Shown in pieces: positions 27,222-36,874 of a stretch of DNA of 64,000 nt. Every line of letters begins with the position of its first letter. Within the stretch, counting starts at the first letter, position 1. This DNA comes from Paenibacillus peoriae (GTDB taxonomy: Bacteria > Bacillota > Bacilli > Paenibacillales > Paenibacillaceae): positions 3,233,001 to 3,297,000 of the forward strand of contig NZ_CP092831.1 of assembly GCF_022531965.1 (NCBI RefSeq). Direction: 5' to 3'. A model generated the notes under the pieces. That model was not told the origin of the DNA and made no database searches. It was given only the letters and a program-made list of their open reading frames with translations. The position numbers and the translations under genes were made by a program.

Positions 27222-30200
27222 TTACTCCAAAGCCGCAATCTTGCCAGCAAGTTCTTCCCAAACCTGTGGCTGCTCACCGCCCATAAGGGCATGCTCCATG
27301 CCACGAGTCGTCTCCAGCATTTGCTCTCGAAGCTGAGCTTTCTGCCACAATTGTTCCTCCTGCATCAGCGTAACGTAAAAAGCAGACATTCGTTCACGTT
27401 GCTGATCCACAGCTTCCCCGATTCGCTCGCGTAATATCGGCTCCAGTTTGGTTTGTAGATTCGCTCGACCAGTTCCTTCAAAAAATAGCTTTGGATTTTT
27501 AAAGCTATTCCAATAATCCTTCCAATGAATGGACTCCTGCAGGGAAATTTCCTTCAGCTCGGGAACAGCCCATTTTCTCGATTCAGGTATTGTGCAATCT
27601 AGTCCTGGCAACTGATGGTTCATGTGTTCTACGCACTGTTGTATAGCCTTGTGCACCAAAGTTTGTCCCGTTTTTTCCAGCTGGAGTGTGGTTGCCAGTA
27701 ATTCCTGAGACAGCTCCAGTTCGATTAAACGCATCAGCTCACGACCACAAGATGCAAAAGCCGAACGAAGATCACCTACTCCTTCACGCAGAACAGATGG
27801 ATGAAACGCCTCTGCCATAAATTCTCCAGTCCGATAGGACAGCCTTTGACGTACATGATACAGCAGTTCATCGGTCTCGCCCGATAACACAGATGCACCG
27901 TTGCTATCAGTCAGGCCTAGGAGCGTATGCTCCAATTCCCCACGGATGCGAGTTAATCGCTCTAATCGTATCTCCCGTTCTTCCACGCTATAGCGGGCAT
28001 CGGCTGCATGTTGCTCTATGCGGTTCCGCAGCCGGGCCAGTTCCTGCATAGCCGAAGCGATGGACAAACCTGCCAGCTCTTCGGCTGCAAATGCCGAGAA
28101 ATCATCTTCAAATGCATCAAAACGTGAAGCTGAACGCAGCGAAGCCTCTCCCTGTTCGGTAGCTTCCAACGCCAGCATACTGGAAAGCGGATAAATACGT
28201 GGTTTTCGGATTCCATTCGCCTGTAGTTGTTCCTGTACATGCCGGGTAACAGAATGCAGTTCTTCTTCAGAAGAAGCCAGATCTGATGCATTAACAATAA
28301 AAAACGTCTGATCCAGTGCCATGGTCTCTTTAACTCGACCTAGTTGATTCAGGAACTGCCGGTCGCCTTGCGTAAACGCATGGTTATAATAGGTGACAAA
28401 TACAAGAGCATCCGCATGCTTCATATAGTTGAAGGTCACGCCTGTGTGCCGTGCATTCACAGAATCCGCTCCTGGCGTATCCACTAGCACGATGCCCTGA
28501 CGGGTCAGAGCACAATCATAATAAAGGTCAATATGCTCCACAAAGCATGATTTGTGCTCAGACGCGACAAAATCCCGATACTGCTCTAAATTCACCTGAA
28601 GCTGTTGTCCCAGCAAGCTTTCAGCTTCTTCCCATCCGGCTGCGGCAGCCTTTAAAAAACTATAATGAGGCCTGCCCGCAGGATGGATGCCTTCCGGAGA
28701 TAAAGCATGAACGGCTTCTTGCCAGCCCGCTGCCCCTGGCTCTCCCAATCCTAATAACCGAAATGAGTATTTAAGATCTTCCCGCAACGCGTCCACTGAT
28801 TTCATATGGACGTCAGCCGTGGCATGGCGCTCAGCACTTGCAGGCGCCATTATGCGGTTAATCGCCGCTGTCGTCGGATGCGGCGATACGGGCAACACAG
28901 CTTCACCCAACAAAGCGTTGGCAAAGCTGGATTTCCCAGCGCTGAACGCTCCGAACAGCGCCAGCGTAAACTGCCCGCCCTCCAGCGCAGCGGCGCGGGC
29001 ATGTAAATCCCGTACCGCCGCTTGCATGGCAGGGTACGGACTTACGAGGGCAGCGGCAGCCTTCAATTGGGCCGCTGCTGCATCCAACCGCGTGCGGCGG
29101 CCTCCAGCGGCAGGCTGTGCTGCCGCCGTCCCTGCTAGCGGCTGTGCCGATGCGTTGCGCGGGCCAGCGATGCCTGGGCGCGCAACGCCCGTTGGCGCCG
29201 CAGCAGCGGCGGTATCGGACGCCGATGCAGGCGCGTCCGCACAGGGCAACCCGCTTGGCGCGGGAGCCTGCGGCAGCAAGCTGCGCAACAGGTTGGCGTA
29301 CGAAGCCGAGGCCTGCACGCGAGTGCTGTAGCGGCTCGCCGCCTCCGCCTGTGCCAACAGCGCAGTGTGCTTCTCTGCGAGAGCCGCGCGGCGGGCTTTG
29401 GCTCGCACTGCTAGCTGGGCCAGCAGGCGGTCTAGCAGCGTCAGCGCCTTGCGGCGGCAATCGGCGGTCACAGCAGCGCGTAGGTCCTTGCAATAGTTTA
29501 ACGTATACTCTGGCGACAACGCATTTTCCTTCACCGTCTGCTCTACCAGTTGCCGGTCTATCACAGGACGGATGCCATCCAGCTCCTGCTCCATCGCAGA
29601 GGTCCACAACCCCTGACCGTCACCCCAAGACCGCAGAAGCTCCCGTACATGAGGAAGCAATTGTCCCTCCACCTGATCAGTCAGCATTCCTGTCAGCCGT
29701 TCCAAACGGCTTTCCTTTTCTCGCTCAGTCTTTCCTCCTGCAAACCATAGTCCTGTTTTGAAGCCCGGCTTGCGGCTCTCTAAGTATTCGCCTGCGGCTT
29801 CACGTAGCTCCGCTGGCGTCAAATGTGCGTGTTCCAGTAGATGATCCAGCTCTTGACGCAGCCGTTTACGCTCCTGCTCCGGGAGCATCTTCCAGTGTTC
29901 GTCTTCTTGCTGCAAGGTTTTCTGCTCTATATCCAGCCGCAAAATGGCTTCTTCCCCACCCGCTTCTTTTAGCAGTGTGTTCAGTTCCTCTTCTTCAGCT
30001 GACTGCACAGTCTCTACATGTTGCTCTACCAAATGATGCATAGAGGACACTAAACTGTATGCCAAAAGCTCTGTTTTTCGCTCCAGCAATTTCGGAATCA
30101 GGTGCGTCAACTGTTTCCACTGGTTCCATGGATGATTCTGCTCCTTCAAGGAAGTAAAAAGGATGTCCGTATAATGAACTTGCCAGGCGTGAAAGCTAGT

Positions 30201-30872
30201 CTCCACCTCATTACGATAACGTGTAAATGAAAGCTCCCGCTCCCGGTGTTTATCGATTTGATTGATGATCAAATATAACGGCTTGCCCCAATCCGATAAA
30301 CTTTTGGCAAAAGACAAATTATTTTCAGATTGGACATGGTTGTAATCCATTACATAAAAAACAATATCTGCCCAATGTAAAGCAGAATGTGTCGCCAGCG
30401 CATGTCCGTGGTCTGTGGAATCGACGCCGGGTGTATCCAGCAGCACTCCTCCGTTAGATAATATGGGAACATCCTCCCACACTTGAACCGATTCATAGGC
30501 TCCACCATTTTTACAATACTCAGCAAGCTCGGACAGGGAGGCTTCCATGCTTTCCGGCTCTGGATTTTCCGCTGTTTGGGCTGGATGAATGAGTGCTCTC
30601 GGACGTCCATAACGGATGGACACTACATTAGCGCTCGTAGGCACCGGTCCAGATGGCAGGACGGTTTTACCACACAGGCTGTTAATCAGGCTCGATTTAC
30701 CCGCTGAAAAATGTCCACAAAAGGCAATGGTCAGCTCCTGCGCATATGCTTTTTCCAGCAGATCCCCTACCGCCTTCGCTCCCGCTTCATCCCCGGCTTT
30801 ACGCAGTGTATTCTGTATCTGTTCTATCGTATCCAACCACTTTCCCGCATCCCCTGTAATCGTTTGCATCAT
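27222..30872 (-). CDS. Bacterial dynamin with two GTPase domains (DynA-like)
   Basis: A 1216-residue protein, close to the length of B. subtilis DynA (YpbR, about 1190). Two dynamin units are fused. The first has G1 GHFSAGKSS (residues 53-61), G3 LLDTPGVDSTD and G4 NQIDK. The second has G1 GAFSAGKSS near residue 645, G3 LVDTPGADSVN and G4-like VNASDLAS. Each is followed by a long helical stalk region. An Ala/Pro-rich, GC-rich segment (around 500-640) joins the two. DynA proteins fuse membranes and protect cells from pore-forming stress and phage lysis. It is monocistronic here; GGAGTGG lies 12 bases before the ATG. Confidence 0.92.
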   Translation of the reverse strand: MMQTITGDAGKWLDTIEQIQNTLRKAGDEAGAKAVGDLLEKAYAQELTIAFCGHFSAGKSSLINSLCGKTVLPSGPVPTSANVVSIRYGRPRALIHPAQTAENPEPESMEASLSELAEYCKNGGAYESVQVWEDVPILSNGGVLLDTPGVDSTDHGHALATHSALHWADIVFYVMDYNHVQSENNLSFAKSLSDWGKPLYLIINQIDKHRERELSFTRYRNEVETSFHAWQVHYTDILFTSLKEQNHPWNQWKQLTHLIPKLLERKTELLAYSLVSSMHHLVEQHVETVQSAEEEELNTLLKEAGGEEAILRLDIEQKTLQQEDEHWKMLPEQERKRLRQELDHLLEHAHLTPAELREAAGEYLESRKPGFKTGLWFAGGKTEREKESRLERLTGMLTDQVEGQLLPHVRELLRSWGDGQGLWTSAMEQELDGIRPVIDRQLVEQTVKENALSPEYTLNYCKDLRAAVTADCRRKALTLLDRLLAQLAVRAKARRAALAEKHTALLAQAEAASRYSTRVQASASYANLLRSLLPQAPAPSGLPCADAPASASDTAAAAAPTGVARPGIAGPRNASAQPLAGTAAAQPAAGGRRTRLDAAAAQLKAAAALVSPYPAMQAAVRDLHARAAALEGGQFTLALFGAFSAGKSSFANALLGEAVLPVSPHPTTAAINRIMAPASAERHATADVHMKSVDALREDLKYSFRLLGLGEPGAAGWQEAVHALSPEGIHPAGRPHYSFLKAAAAGWEEAESLLGQQLQVNLEQYRDFVASEHKSCFVEHIDLYYDCALTRQGIVLVDTPGADSVNARHTGVTFNYMKHADALVFVTYYNHAFTQGDRQFLNQLGRVKETMALDQTFFIVNASDLASSEEELHSVTRHVQEQLQANGIRKPRIYPLSSMLALEATEQGEASLRSASRFDAFEDDFSAFAAEELAGLSIASAMQELARLRNRIEQHAADARYSVEEREIRLERLTRIRGELEHTLLGLTDSNGASVLSGETDELLYHVRQRLSYRTGEFMAEAFHPSVLREGVGDLRSAFASCGRELMRLIELELSQELLATTLQLEKTGQTLVHKAIQQCVEHMNHQLPGLDCTIPESRKWAVPELKEISLQESIHWKDYWNSFKNPKLFFEGTGRANLQTKLEPILRERIGEAVDQQRERMSAFYVTLMQEEQLWQKAQLREQMLETTRGMEHALMGGEQPQVWEELAGKIAALE

Positions 30873-30954
30873 AAGCTACGGTTCCACTCCTTATCACTTG
30901 TCTGCACCAAATAGCTATATTGTAGCATTCCTAAGCCATTGTGAGAATCATCAC

Positions 30955-31010
30955 ATCAAAAAAACTAAACAGCGCTCCCCGCCAGTACCTGGCTTTAGGG
31001 AACGCTGTTT
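30955..31010 (-). terminator. Hairpin terminator at the end of the nth region
   Basis: AACAGCG-TCCC pairs with GGGAG-CGCTGTT, with an inner CCAG/CTGG stem. The minus-strand tail is TAGTTTTTTTG. It lies beyond the glutathione peroxidase relic, 340 bases after the small gene at 31354. Confidence 0.7.
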
Positions 31011-31290
31011 TCGTACATGATAACAAAAAGTTCATTTTATTCTGTCCAAAACGGATCATTAGGAATAAGTATTTAGGCAACCGAATGCATTTATCAAAGC
31101 CCTCAAGGGACAACGACGAAGCAAGATATGTAAACAACGGGTGAGCCTGCTCATTACGTACATTCACCTTTTGGAACATGCGGAACGAGACACCATAATT
31201 CAGGGTACAAAATGTATGCACACTTCATTGGAAGAGGCTCTATCCACATCAGGATGGTCTGCAAGGTTCGTGTATATATGCGCCTTCGGG
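31011..31290 (-). pseudogene. Glutathione peroxidase relic
   Basis: On the minus strand a frame reads FCTLNYGVSFRMFQKVNV followed by AHPLFTYL and LEGFDK. This matches the middle of glutathione peroxidases, where FC.LNYGV.FPMF.K.DV and AHPL..YL are conserved. Upstream in a shifted frame, ASSNE recalls the PGSNEE that precedes it, and an out-of-frame CCTTGC may be the remnant of PCNQF. The N-terminal half with the catalytic Cys is unreadable, and the WNFTKF region is damaged (MNFLLS). It is therefore a decayed gene. No intact copy is present in the window. Confidence 0.7.
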
Positions 31291-31353
31291 CTGGTTAAAC
31301 CAGCCGAGCCGCCTATACCGGAACATGCAACGCATGTCGTCCGCTAATTGAAC

Positions 31354-31626
31354 TTAATTGGCTGCAGTCTCAAGCACTGGCAGCAAAATTTCAAATACTT
31401 GACCATGCTGTAAAATCGTAATCCCACGGGATTTATCCTTCATTACGACCACTTCTGGCTTTTGTGACATACGCTCCAGATAATGCTCAGGTACATCACC
31501 GGAATGACTAACCGTGATTCCCTCAAGCTCGCGCTCTTCGTTTTCAGCAAATTCTGTTGTTACAATTTGCTCAAAAATATCAGAGAATGCTTCAAAATTG
31601 TCTGTATATACCGAAATGCACTTCAT
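31354..31626 (-). CDS. Small conserved-looking hypothetical protein
   Basis: A 90-residue acidic protein from the ATG at 31626, which has AAGG 9 bases before it; an ATG at 31635 is too close to that site. It has no signal peptide or membrane helix. The sequence starts MKCISVYTDNFEAFSDIFEQI and holds HSGDVPEHYLERM and KSRGITILQHGQVFEILLP. I do not recognise the family. It follows nth by about 60 bases on the same strand and may be co-transcribed. Confidence 0.7.
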   Translation of the reverse strand: MKCISVYTDNFEAFSDIFEQIVTTEFAENEERELEGITVSHSGDVPEHYLERMSQKPEVVVMKDKSRGITILQHGQVFEILLPVLETAAN

Positions 31627-31684
31627 ACTCTTCATCCTTTTCTACACATAAATGGTTAAACCCTCTTGTTACCTTTGTGGGTCT

Positions 31685-32359
31685 TTAAGCTCTACGTTCC
31701 TTATCTTTTCTGATAAGAGACGTTTTCATACGTTTCTTGCCTTCCCTGCATACATCAAGCAACGGACACACCTGACATTGAGGGTTTTGAGCTTTACAAT
31801 GGTAGCGCCCGAAAAAAATGAGCCTGTGGTGGGTCAAAGACCATTCATCCCTAGGAACCCTCTTCATCAGCTTTTTTTCCACCTCAAGCACTGAATCATC
31901 CCACCCTGCAAAGCCGAGTCGTTTTGAAACGCGCTCTACATGCGTATCTACCGCAATAGCTGGTACATTAAAAGCAGTAGATACAACGACATTAGCCGTC
32001 TTGCGGCCAACACCGGGTAGCTTAACCAGTTGATCGTGCTCCGAAGGTATCTCTCCCCCGTACTGGTCTATTAAAATACGACAGAGGTTATGAATATGCT
32101 TGGCCTTGTTTCGGTACAAGCCGATTCTGCGAATATCCTGCTCCAGTTCCTCAAGAGGAACAGCTAGGTAATCCTCAGGTGACTTGTATTTTTGAAACAG
32201 GTCTGCCGTTACTTTATTGACCATCTGATCGGAGCATTGAGCAGACAATAACACGGCGATCGTTAATTCAAAAGCATTGTCATGGTTCAACTCACAATGG
32301 GCATCCGGAAACATCGTACCGATGGTGTCCAATATATGACGTGCGGTTGCTGCATTCAC
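31685..32359 (-). CDS. nth: Endonuclease III (DNA glycosylase/AP lyase)
   Basis: A 224-residue base-excision repair enzyme from the GTG at 32359, with GGAGG 10 bases upstream; a TTG at 32380 is in frame but overlaps that site. The helix-hairpin-helix is KLPGVGRKTA, holding the catalytic Lys, and the catalytic Asp is in VDTHVERVS. The C-terminus has the [4Fe-4S] ligands in the C-X6-C-X2-C-X5-C pattern. It removes oxidised pyrimidines and nicks the abasic site. Confidence 0.95.
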   Translation of the reverse strand: MNAATARHILDTIGTMFPDAHCELNHDNAFELTIAVLLSAQCSDQMVNKVTADLFQKYKSPEDYLAVPLEELEQDIRRIGLYRNKAKHIHNLCRILIDQYGGEIPSEHDQLVKLPGVGRKTANVVVSTAFNVPAIAVDTHVERVSKRLGFAGWDDSVLEVEKKLMKRVPRDEWSLTHHRLIFFGRYHCKAQNPQCQVCPLLDVCREGKKRMKTSLIRKDKERRA

Positions 32360-32379
32360 GGAAATCCTACCTCCTACCA

Positions 32380-32418
32380 AAAAAAACGTCTTGATACGGG
32401 ATAGCCCGCATCAAGACG
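32380..32418 (-). terminator. Intrinsic terminator after the GerMN gene
   Basis: CGTCTTGAT-CGGG (from 32387) pairs with CCCG-ATCAAGACG (to 32418) around ATAG; the minus-strand tail is TTTTTTTTGG. Confidence 0.9.
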
Positions 32419-32572
32419 GTCACTCTAAATAATCATCCGGAAAGAAACGAATACTATTTGTGCATGACTGCCTGCATAGGCGAGAAATACACTCCTATAT
32501 TATCATTATCTGTCACAGATTGCACGTGAAAAGTGTGCAAATTCCCAAGAAATTTTCATAGCGTCTGATCGG

Positions 32573-33223
32573 TTAGCGACTCATGGGATGATCCAAATCT
32601 ACATGCCCCATTAAGGACTCTAGAGATTGACCATCTACGAGCAAATCCAGCGTTTTGACTTCCTTGAATTGGAACATCGTTTTCTTCAAGGCATCGATAG
32701 CCAATTCCTCGCCGCCAGCTCCCAATCGAGCCTCGTCCGGCAGGGAAATATCAAAAGTCAATGCACCGTTATCCAATTTGATCTTATGCACGGAAATTTT
32801 CTCGGACCACAACGGGATTAGAGCAGAATCCCCACTCTTTTGCAGAGCTTCAAACGCTTTTTGCAACTTTTCCAGCTCGCTTGGATAGGTAATTTCCTTT
32901 TTCTGTTCTTTCAAGCCATTCTCTTGAGTATCCGTATAGTACACCGTAATCTGTTGTGTTTGTCGATCTCCTGAATTTTCCGTGTCCGTCTTGGTCTTTG
33001 TAGGCTCTGTTGACGGAGATGCAGGTGTTTGACTCGCCCCATTATTTTCAGCAGACTGAGCCGATGGATCAGGGGTCGTCTGTTCGGGTGTGCTATTTTG
33101 TGCATTAGAAGTTTGTGTTTCCTGAGATGGAGTCGCAGGAGCCGTTGTTTGCTTAGAGGCACACCCTGCACCTGCAATGGCAAACAGTGCCAGCAGACCT
33201 GCAATTACGATTTTCTTGTTCAT
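32573..33223 (-). CDS. GerMN-domain lipoprotein
   Basis: A 216-residue exported lipoprotein: the lipobox is AGAGC with the acylated Cys near residue 20. A Thr/Ser/Pro/Gln-rich linker (around 22-90) follows. The rest is one GerMN (sporulation/spore germination) domain with QITVYYTD, LEKLQKAFEAL and the closing KTLDLLVDGQSLESLMGH. B. subtilis GerM has two such domains and acts in sporulation and germination; this one has a single copy. GGAGGGGG precedes the ATG. The next gene upstream is a cell-wall amidase, so both may act on the wall. Confidence 0.88.
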   Translation of the reverse strand: MNKKIVIAGLLALFAIAGAGCASKQTTAPATPSQETQTSNAQNSTPEQTTPDPSAQSAENNGASQTPASPSTEPTKTKTDTENSGDRQTQQITVYYTDTQENGLKEQKKEITYPSELEKLQKAFEALQKSGDSALIPLWSEKISVHKIKLDNGALTFDISLPDEARLGAGGEELAIDALKKTMFQFKEVKTLDLLVDGQSLESLMGHVDLDHPMSR

Positions 33224-33268
33224 ATGTCCCCCTCCTTGCTTGACGTTGACAAGCGATTTGTTGAAGAT

Positions 33269-34768
33269 TTATTTTACGTCGAGATACTCTGTGATTCCAT
33301 CTGCAATCCCTTGAGCTACCCGGTTTTGAAAATCTTCATCAAACAGTGTGGCTTCCTCTTTTGCATTACTCAGATATCCTACTTCAAGCAATACGGCTGG
33401 CATAGTCGTTTCCCGAATTACATGGAAATTGCCATAACGAATGCCGCGGTCTGTTAGGCCCGTCGCAGGTGCAAAGTACTTGTGCATAACGTTGGCGAAC
33501 GCTTTGCTTGCACTACGCTGGTAATACGTCTCTGTACCGTTGGAAGCTGAGCTACCGCTGCTGTTAGCATGAATGGACACAAACACGTTAGCATTAAGGT
33601 TTTCAGCTACTTTTACGCGCTGTTTAAGCTCCAAGAATGTATCATCACTGCGTGTCAGCACAACCTCAAGTTTGGGGTTCTGCTTTAATATGCTTTCTAC
33701 TTTCAGAGCCATCGCTAAGTTGAAGGTCTTTTCATAGTTTTTTCTCGAAACACCAACTGCTCCAGAATCTTTTGCTCCATGACCAGCATCAATAACAACG
33801 ACCTTTTTACCATTGCTGTTCGTTGGTGATGTCTGTGTGTCATCCGGCTGTGAGCCATCTGGTAACGTTGCGTCTGGCATGGTATTCACTGAATCTTTGG
33901 AAGCCAGATCGACGATAACACGATTCGAGCCATCATTATATGCGGTATAATTCATGGCATGTTTCAAATCAATAACAACGCGCACCGTTGAAGGTTCCTT
34001 TTGGAATAAAGCATAACGGATACCGGACACATCCGCTTCATTCTCAATGTCCAGCGAACCATTTAAGCTGCTATCCAGCTTTTGCTGGTCTCCGAAATTG
34101 TCAGCAAACGCAGTCGCTGGCAAATCCACCACTACCCGATCAGGGCCTGTCATCGTAAACGCTTTCGGCTTGACGGCACTGGCTGTTGTGATAGTTAAAC
34201 GGTTTTGGCTGAAACTGATTCCCTGCACCTGTGTAACACCTGAGTTTGCATTATTCGTTGGTGCAGTTACACTTCCAGTACCTGTACTGTTATTTCCGGA
34301 CTTGGGAGGTGTAAATTCCCCGTTTCCAGACCCGCTACTGCGGGTATATAATTTTACGGACTTGGAGCTGCTGTCCCATTTTACGTCCAGTCCCATTTGC
34401 TCGCCGATAAAACGAAGCGGTACAAGGGCATAATTGGAACGCAGCAGAGGCGAAGCATCCAGACTAATGTCGCTTCCATTGACAGTCGCCGTCTTACTTC
34501 CGATTATCATTCGGATCAAGGTACTGTCCTTCTCAATCGTTATGGTTCGCGCCTGCTGCTTCCATGTCACGTCATATCCCAAATTTTCAGAAATTACGCG
34601 TAGCGGGACCATTGTACTTCCGCCAATTACTTGTGCCTTAGCACCACTAGGGACACTTAACTGTTGATCGTCGAGATAGATTTGTGTTCCACTCGAAGCC
34701 GCATGTCCATAACCCGGAACCGCCCACATGAAGACAAATAATAACAACAAAAAACCAAATTTCTTCAT
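33269..34768 (-). CDS. N-acetylmuramoyl-L-alanine amidase with stalk and AMIN domains
   Basis: A 499-residue secreted enzyme that cuts the amide bond between muramic acid and the stem peptide. After the signal peptide come a copper-amine-oxidase-like stalk domain (around 25-145; VPLRVISENLGYDV and VPLRFIGEQMG), a Gly/Ser/Asn linker, an AMIN domain (around 180-290), and an Amidase_3 domain (around 325-499). Zinc and catalytic residues lie in DAGHGAKDSGAVG, the Glu of YEKTFNLA, SIHANSS and the last Glu of LLEVGYLSN. It is a paralogue of the gene at 35065. GAAGGGTG precedes the ATG. Confidence 0.92.
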   Translation of the reverse strand: MKKFGFLLLLFVFMWAVPGYGHAASSGTQIYLDDQQLSVPSGAKAQVIGGSTMVPLRVISENLGYDVTWKQQARTITIEKDSTLIRMIIGSKTATVNGSDISLDASPLLRSNYALVPLRFIGEQMGLDVKWDSSSKSVKLYTRSSGSGNGEFTPPKSGNNSTGTGSVTAPTNNANSGVTQVQGISFSQNRLTITTASAVKPKAFTMTGPDRVVVDLPATAFADNFGDQQKLDSSLNGSLDIENEADVSGIRYALFQKEPSTVRVVIDLKHAMNYTAYNDGSNRVIVDLASKDSVNTMPDATLPDGSQPDDTQTSPTNSNGKKVVVIDAGHGAKDSGAVGVSRKNYEKTFNLAMALKVESILKQNPKLEVVLTRSDDTFLELKQRVKVAENLNANVFVSIHANSSGSSASNGTETYYQRSASKAFANVMHKYFAPATGLTDRGIRYGNFHVIRETTMPAVLLEVGYLSNAKEEATLFDEDFQNRVAQGIADGITEYLDVK

Positions 34769-34989
34769 TCGTCACCCTTCCATTCATAATTTTTTTGCCA
34801 CATGCTCCGGTGCGGCGACCTGATATACGCGCTTATGTAATATCAGACAACCTTTTAGACGTTATCTCACACCAAAAGTTGCGAATATATTCCATCATAA
34901 CAGAAATATACGTGCCAAAGAACTACTTTTGTCGAATTTTGACTAAAAATATAGATCATTTGCTTTCCATCAAAAGTCACAGCCGAAAA

Positions 34990-35051
34990 AACTAAAAAAG
35001 CTACTTTTCACCCCCATGAATTTTCATTAAAAAGGTGGAAAGTAGCTTTTA
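34990..35051 (-). terminator. Terminator between the two amidase genes
   Basis: AAAGCTACTTT pairs with AAAGTAGCTTTT, with CACC/GGTG further in and a long A+T loop; the minus-strand tail is TTTTTTAGTTTTTTC. So the two amidase genes are separate transcripts. The remaining gap (34769-34989) must hold the promoter of the 33269 gene; I see no other feature. Confidence 0.8.
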
Positions 35052-35064
35052 TTGTAAACCTCAC

Positions 35065-36648
35065 TTAGTTAAGTGGTTCCGTTGCTGCTGTGCCTGCTGT
35101 TCCGAGATACTCCTTCAACCCATCGACAATACCTTCAGCGATCCTCTCTTGTGTTTCTTCTGTGAACATGGCTGCTTCATTAGATATATTACTAAGGTAG
35201 CCACACTCCAGCAATACTGCAGGCATTTGTGATTTTCTCGTCACCACATGGTTTGCCACTTTAATGCCGTTATCCTTGAACTCGGTTGCTGCTACAAGAT
35301 GCTTGTGCATGATCGTGGCCAGGCTCAAACTTTCCTGACGTGCATAATAGGTTTCTGACCCATTAGCTTTTCCGTTATTAGAAACTGGCATACTGTTACC
35401 ATGAATGGAAACAAACACGCTAGCCTGCTGATTATTAGCGAGCTGTGGTCGTTCATCCAGCGTGGGATACGTATCTCCATTACGAGTCAATATGATTTGG
35501 ATATCGGGATCATTTTGCAGAAGCTGCTCGACCTTTAACGCTACCGTCAATGCAAATTCCTTTTCATGTCGCCCAGTCACACTACCTGCCCCAGGGTCCT
35601 TGCCACCATGTCCGGGATCAATTACGACGATTCGCCGTCCTTCGACATTCGTTGGTGTTACCACTGCTGAATTCACACTACGCTCACGCAATTGAAGGGT
35701 GATATCACCTAGGCCATTGGTTGAAAGATCGTAATCATGTGTCTGATTTAAAGCAATGACAATGCGTACGCCCCCATCTCGTCCATCTGCGGGAGCAAAT
35801 CTAATTTCCTGCACATCCTCACTGTCACTATTCGTCAACGCCCGCGTGCCATCGGTGCGAATCGGGAACGGCTGAAGAAAATCAGTCGCCAGTGAAGCCC
35901 CTGGTAAATCTACAACAATACGATCATTCCCCGTCATTTTGGATACTTTAGGGGTAACATCTTTATTCAGAGAAATCCTTAACGTTTCACCCTCAAAAGT
36001 AATATTTTTTACAATCAACGCATTTGCTGCGGTCTGTTCTGTATTTTGCTGCTTGGTTGGTGAAGATGCAGCTTCAGTATGCTTATCTGCTTCAACTGGG
36101 TTTATTGTCGTCGCTGTTGCTGAAGACGTTTTATTGGTGCTTGTTGTACTCCGTGTTGACGTTTGCGACGATGGTTGGGATTGTGACTGTTTATTTGCTT
36201 GTTGAGTTGCAGCCTTTTGACTGAGATTTACGGATTTACTTTTATTATTCCAATCTACTTTTAGTCCCATTTGCTCCCCAACAAAACGTAATGGAACCAT
36301 GGTTGAGCTGCCCCGAAGCACAGGAGGTGCATCCAGACTAACTGTTTTTCCATTCACATCAGCCGATGTACGGCCTACATACATAGACATATCGGTACTA
36401 TTTTTTTGAATTGAGATTTTATAGGATTGTGGTTCCCACTTGAATTGATATCCAAGCTGCTCCCCAACCACCCTTAGCGGTACCATGATTTTTCCATTGA
36501 CCATTTCAGGCTTGGCATCTGCAGGCGCTTCCACCCTTTTGCCATCTAAAAACAAATCTGCTCCAGCCGCGTTCACATGAGGGGAGGACGGCCACAACCA
36601 AATCAAGATAGCCGCTAGTATCACCCAACCATATTTCTTCATCCTCAT
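35065..36648 (-). CDS. N-acetylmuramoyl-L-alanine amidase, second paralogue
   Basis: A 527-residue protein with the same domain order as the gene downstream: signal peptide, stalk domain (VPLRVVGEQLGYQF, VPLRFVGEQMG), a longer Ser/Thr/Gln-rich linker (around 150-205), AMIN domain (around 215-325), Amidase_3 domain. Active-site elements are DPGHGGKDPGAGS, HEKEFALTVALKVE, SIHGNSM and LLECGYLSN. The two proteins are clearly related through the full length but differ much in the linker. ATG-AGG-ATG gives two possible starts, 36648 and 36642. Confidence 0.92.
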   Translation of the reverse strand: MRMKKYGWVILAAILIWLWPSSPHVNAAGADLFLDGKRVEAPADAKPEMVNGKIMVPLRVVGEQLGYQFKWEPQSYKISIQKNSTDMSMYVGRTSADVNGKTVSLDAPPVLRGSSTMVPLRFVGEQMGLKVDWNNKSKSVNLSQKAATQQANKQSQSQPSSQTSTRSTTSTNKTSSATATTINPVEADKHTEAASSPTKQQNTEQTAANALIVKNITFEGETLRISLNKDVTPKVSKMTGNDRIVVDLPGASLATDFLQPFPIRTDGTRALTNSDSEDVQEIRFAPADGRDGGVRIVIALNQTHDYDLSTNGLGDITLQLRERSVNSAVVTPTNVEGRRIVVIDPGHGGKDPGAGSVTGRHEKEFALTVALKVEQLLQNDPDIQIILTRNGDTYPTLDERPQLANNQQASVFVSIHGNSMPVSNNGKANGSETYYARQESLSLATIMHKHLVAATEFKDNGIKVANHVVTRKSQMPAVLLECGYLSNISNEAAMFTEETQERIAEGIVDGLKEYLGTAGTAATEPLN

Positions 36649-36773
36649 TCCCCTAACTTATATATGTATTTTTTGGTGTTTCTCACAGACACAGTCCTTC
36701 AACCATTTTACATTTACAATACCATGCTGAGTCGAACCGTCAACCCCTTATTTTCCAATTTATTTTTTGAGCA

Positions 36774-36815
36774 TGATAAAAGCCCGCAGGCAAAAGGATT
36801 GCCAATACGGGCTTT
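36774..36815 (-). terminator. Intrinsic terminator of leuCD
   Basis: AAAGCCCG (36779-36786) pairs with CGGGCTTT (36808-36815), with an inner GGCA/TGCC stem; the minus-strand tail is TTTTATCATG. It lies 60 bases after the leuD stop. Confidence 0.85.
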
Positions 36816-36874
36816 CTGTCTAACAAATGAGCAAGCTATATGGCTTCGTATTGAACCTAAACTGGGAATTATGA

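Noticed and set aside
28819..29761. Long antisense frames inside the dynamin gene
   Set aside because: They lie opposite the GC-rich Ala/Pro linker, where high GC removes stop codons; they have no ribosome sites and no recognisable domains.
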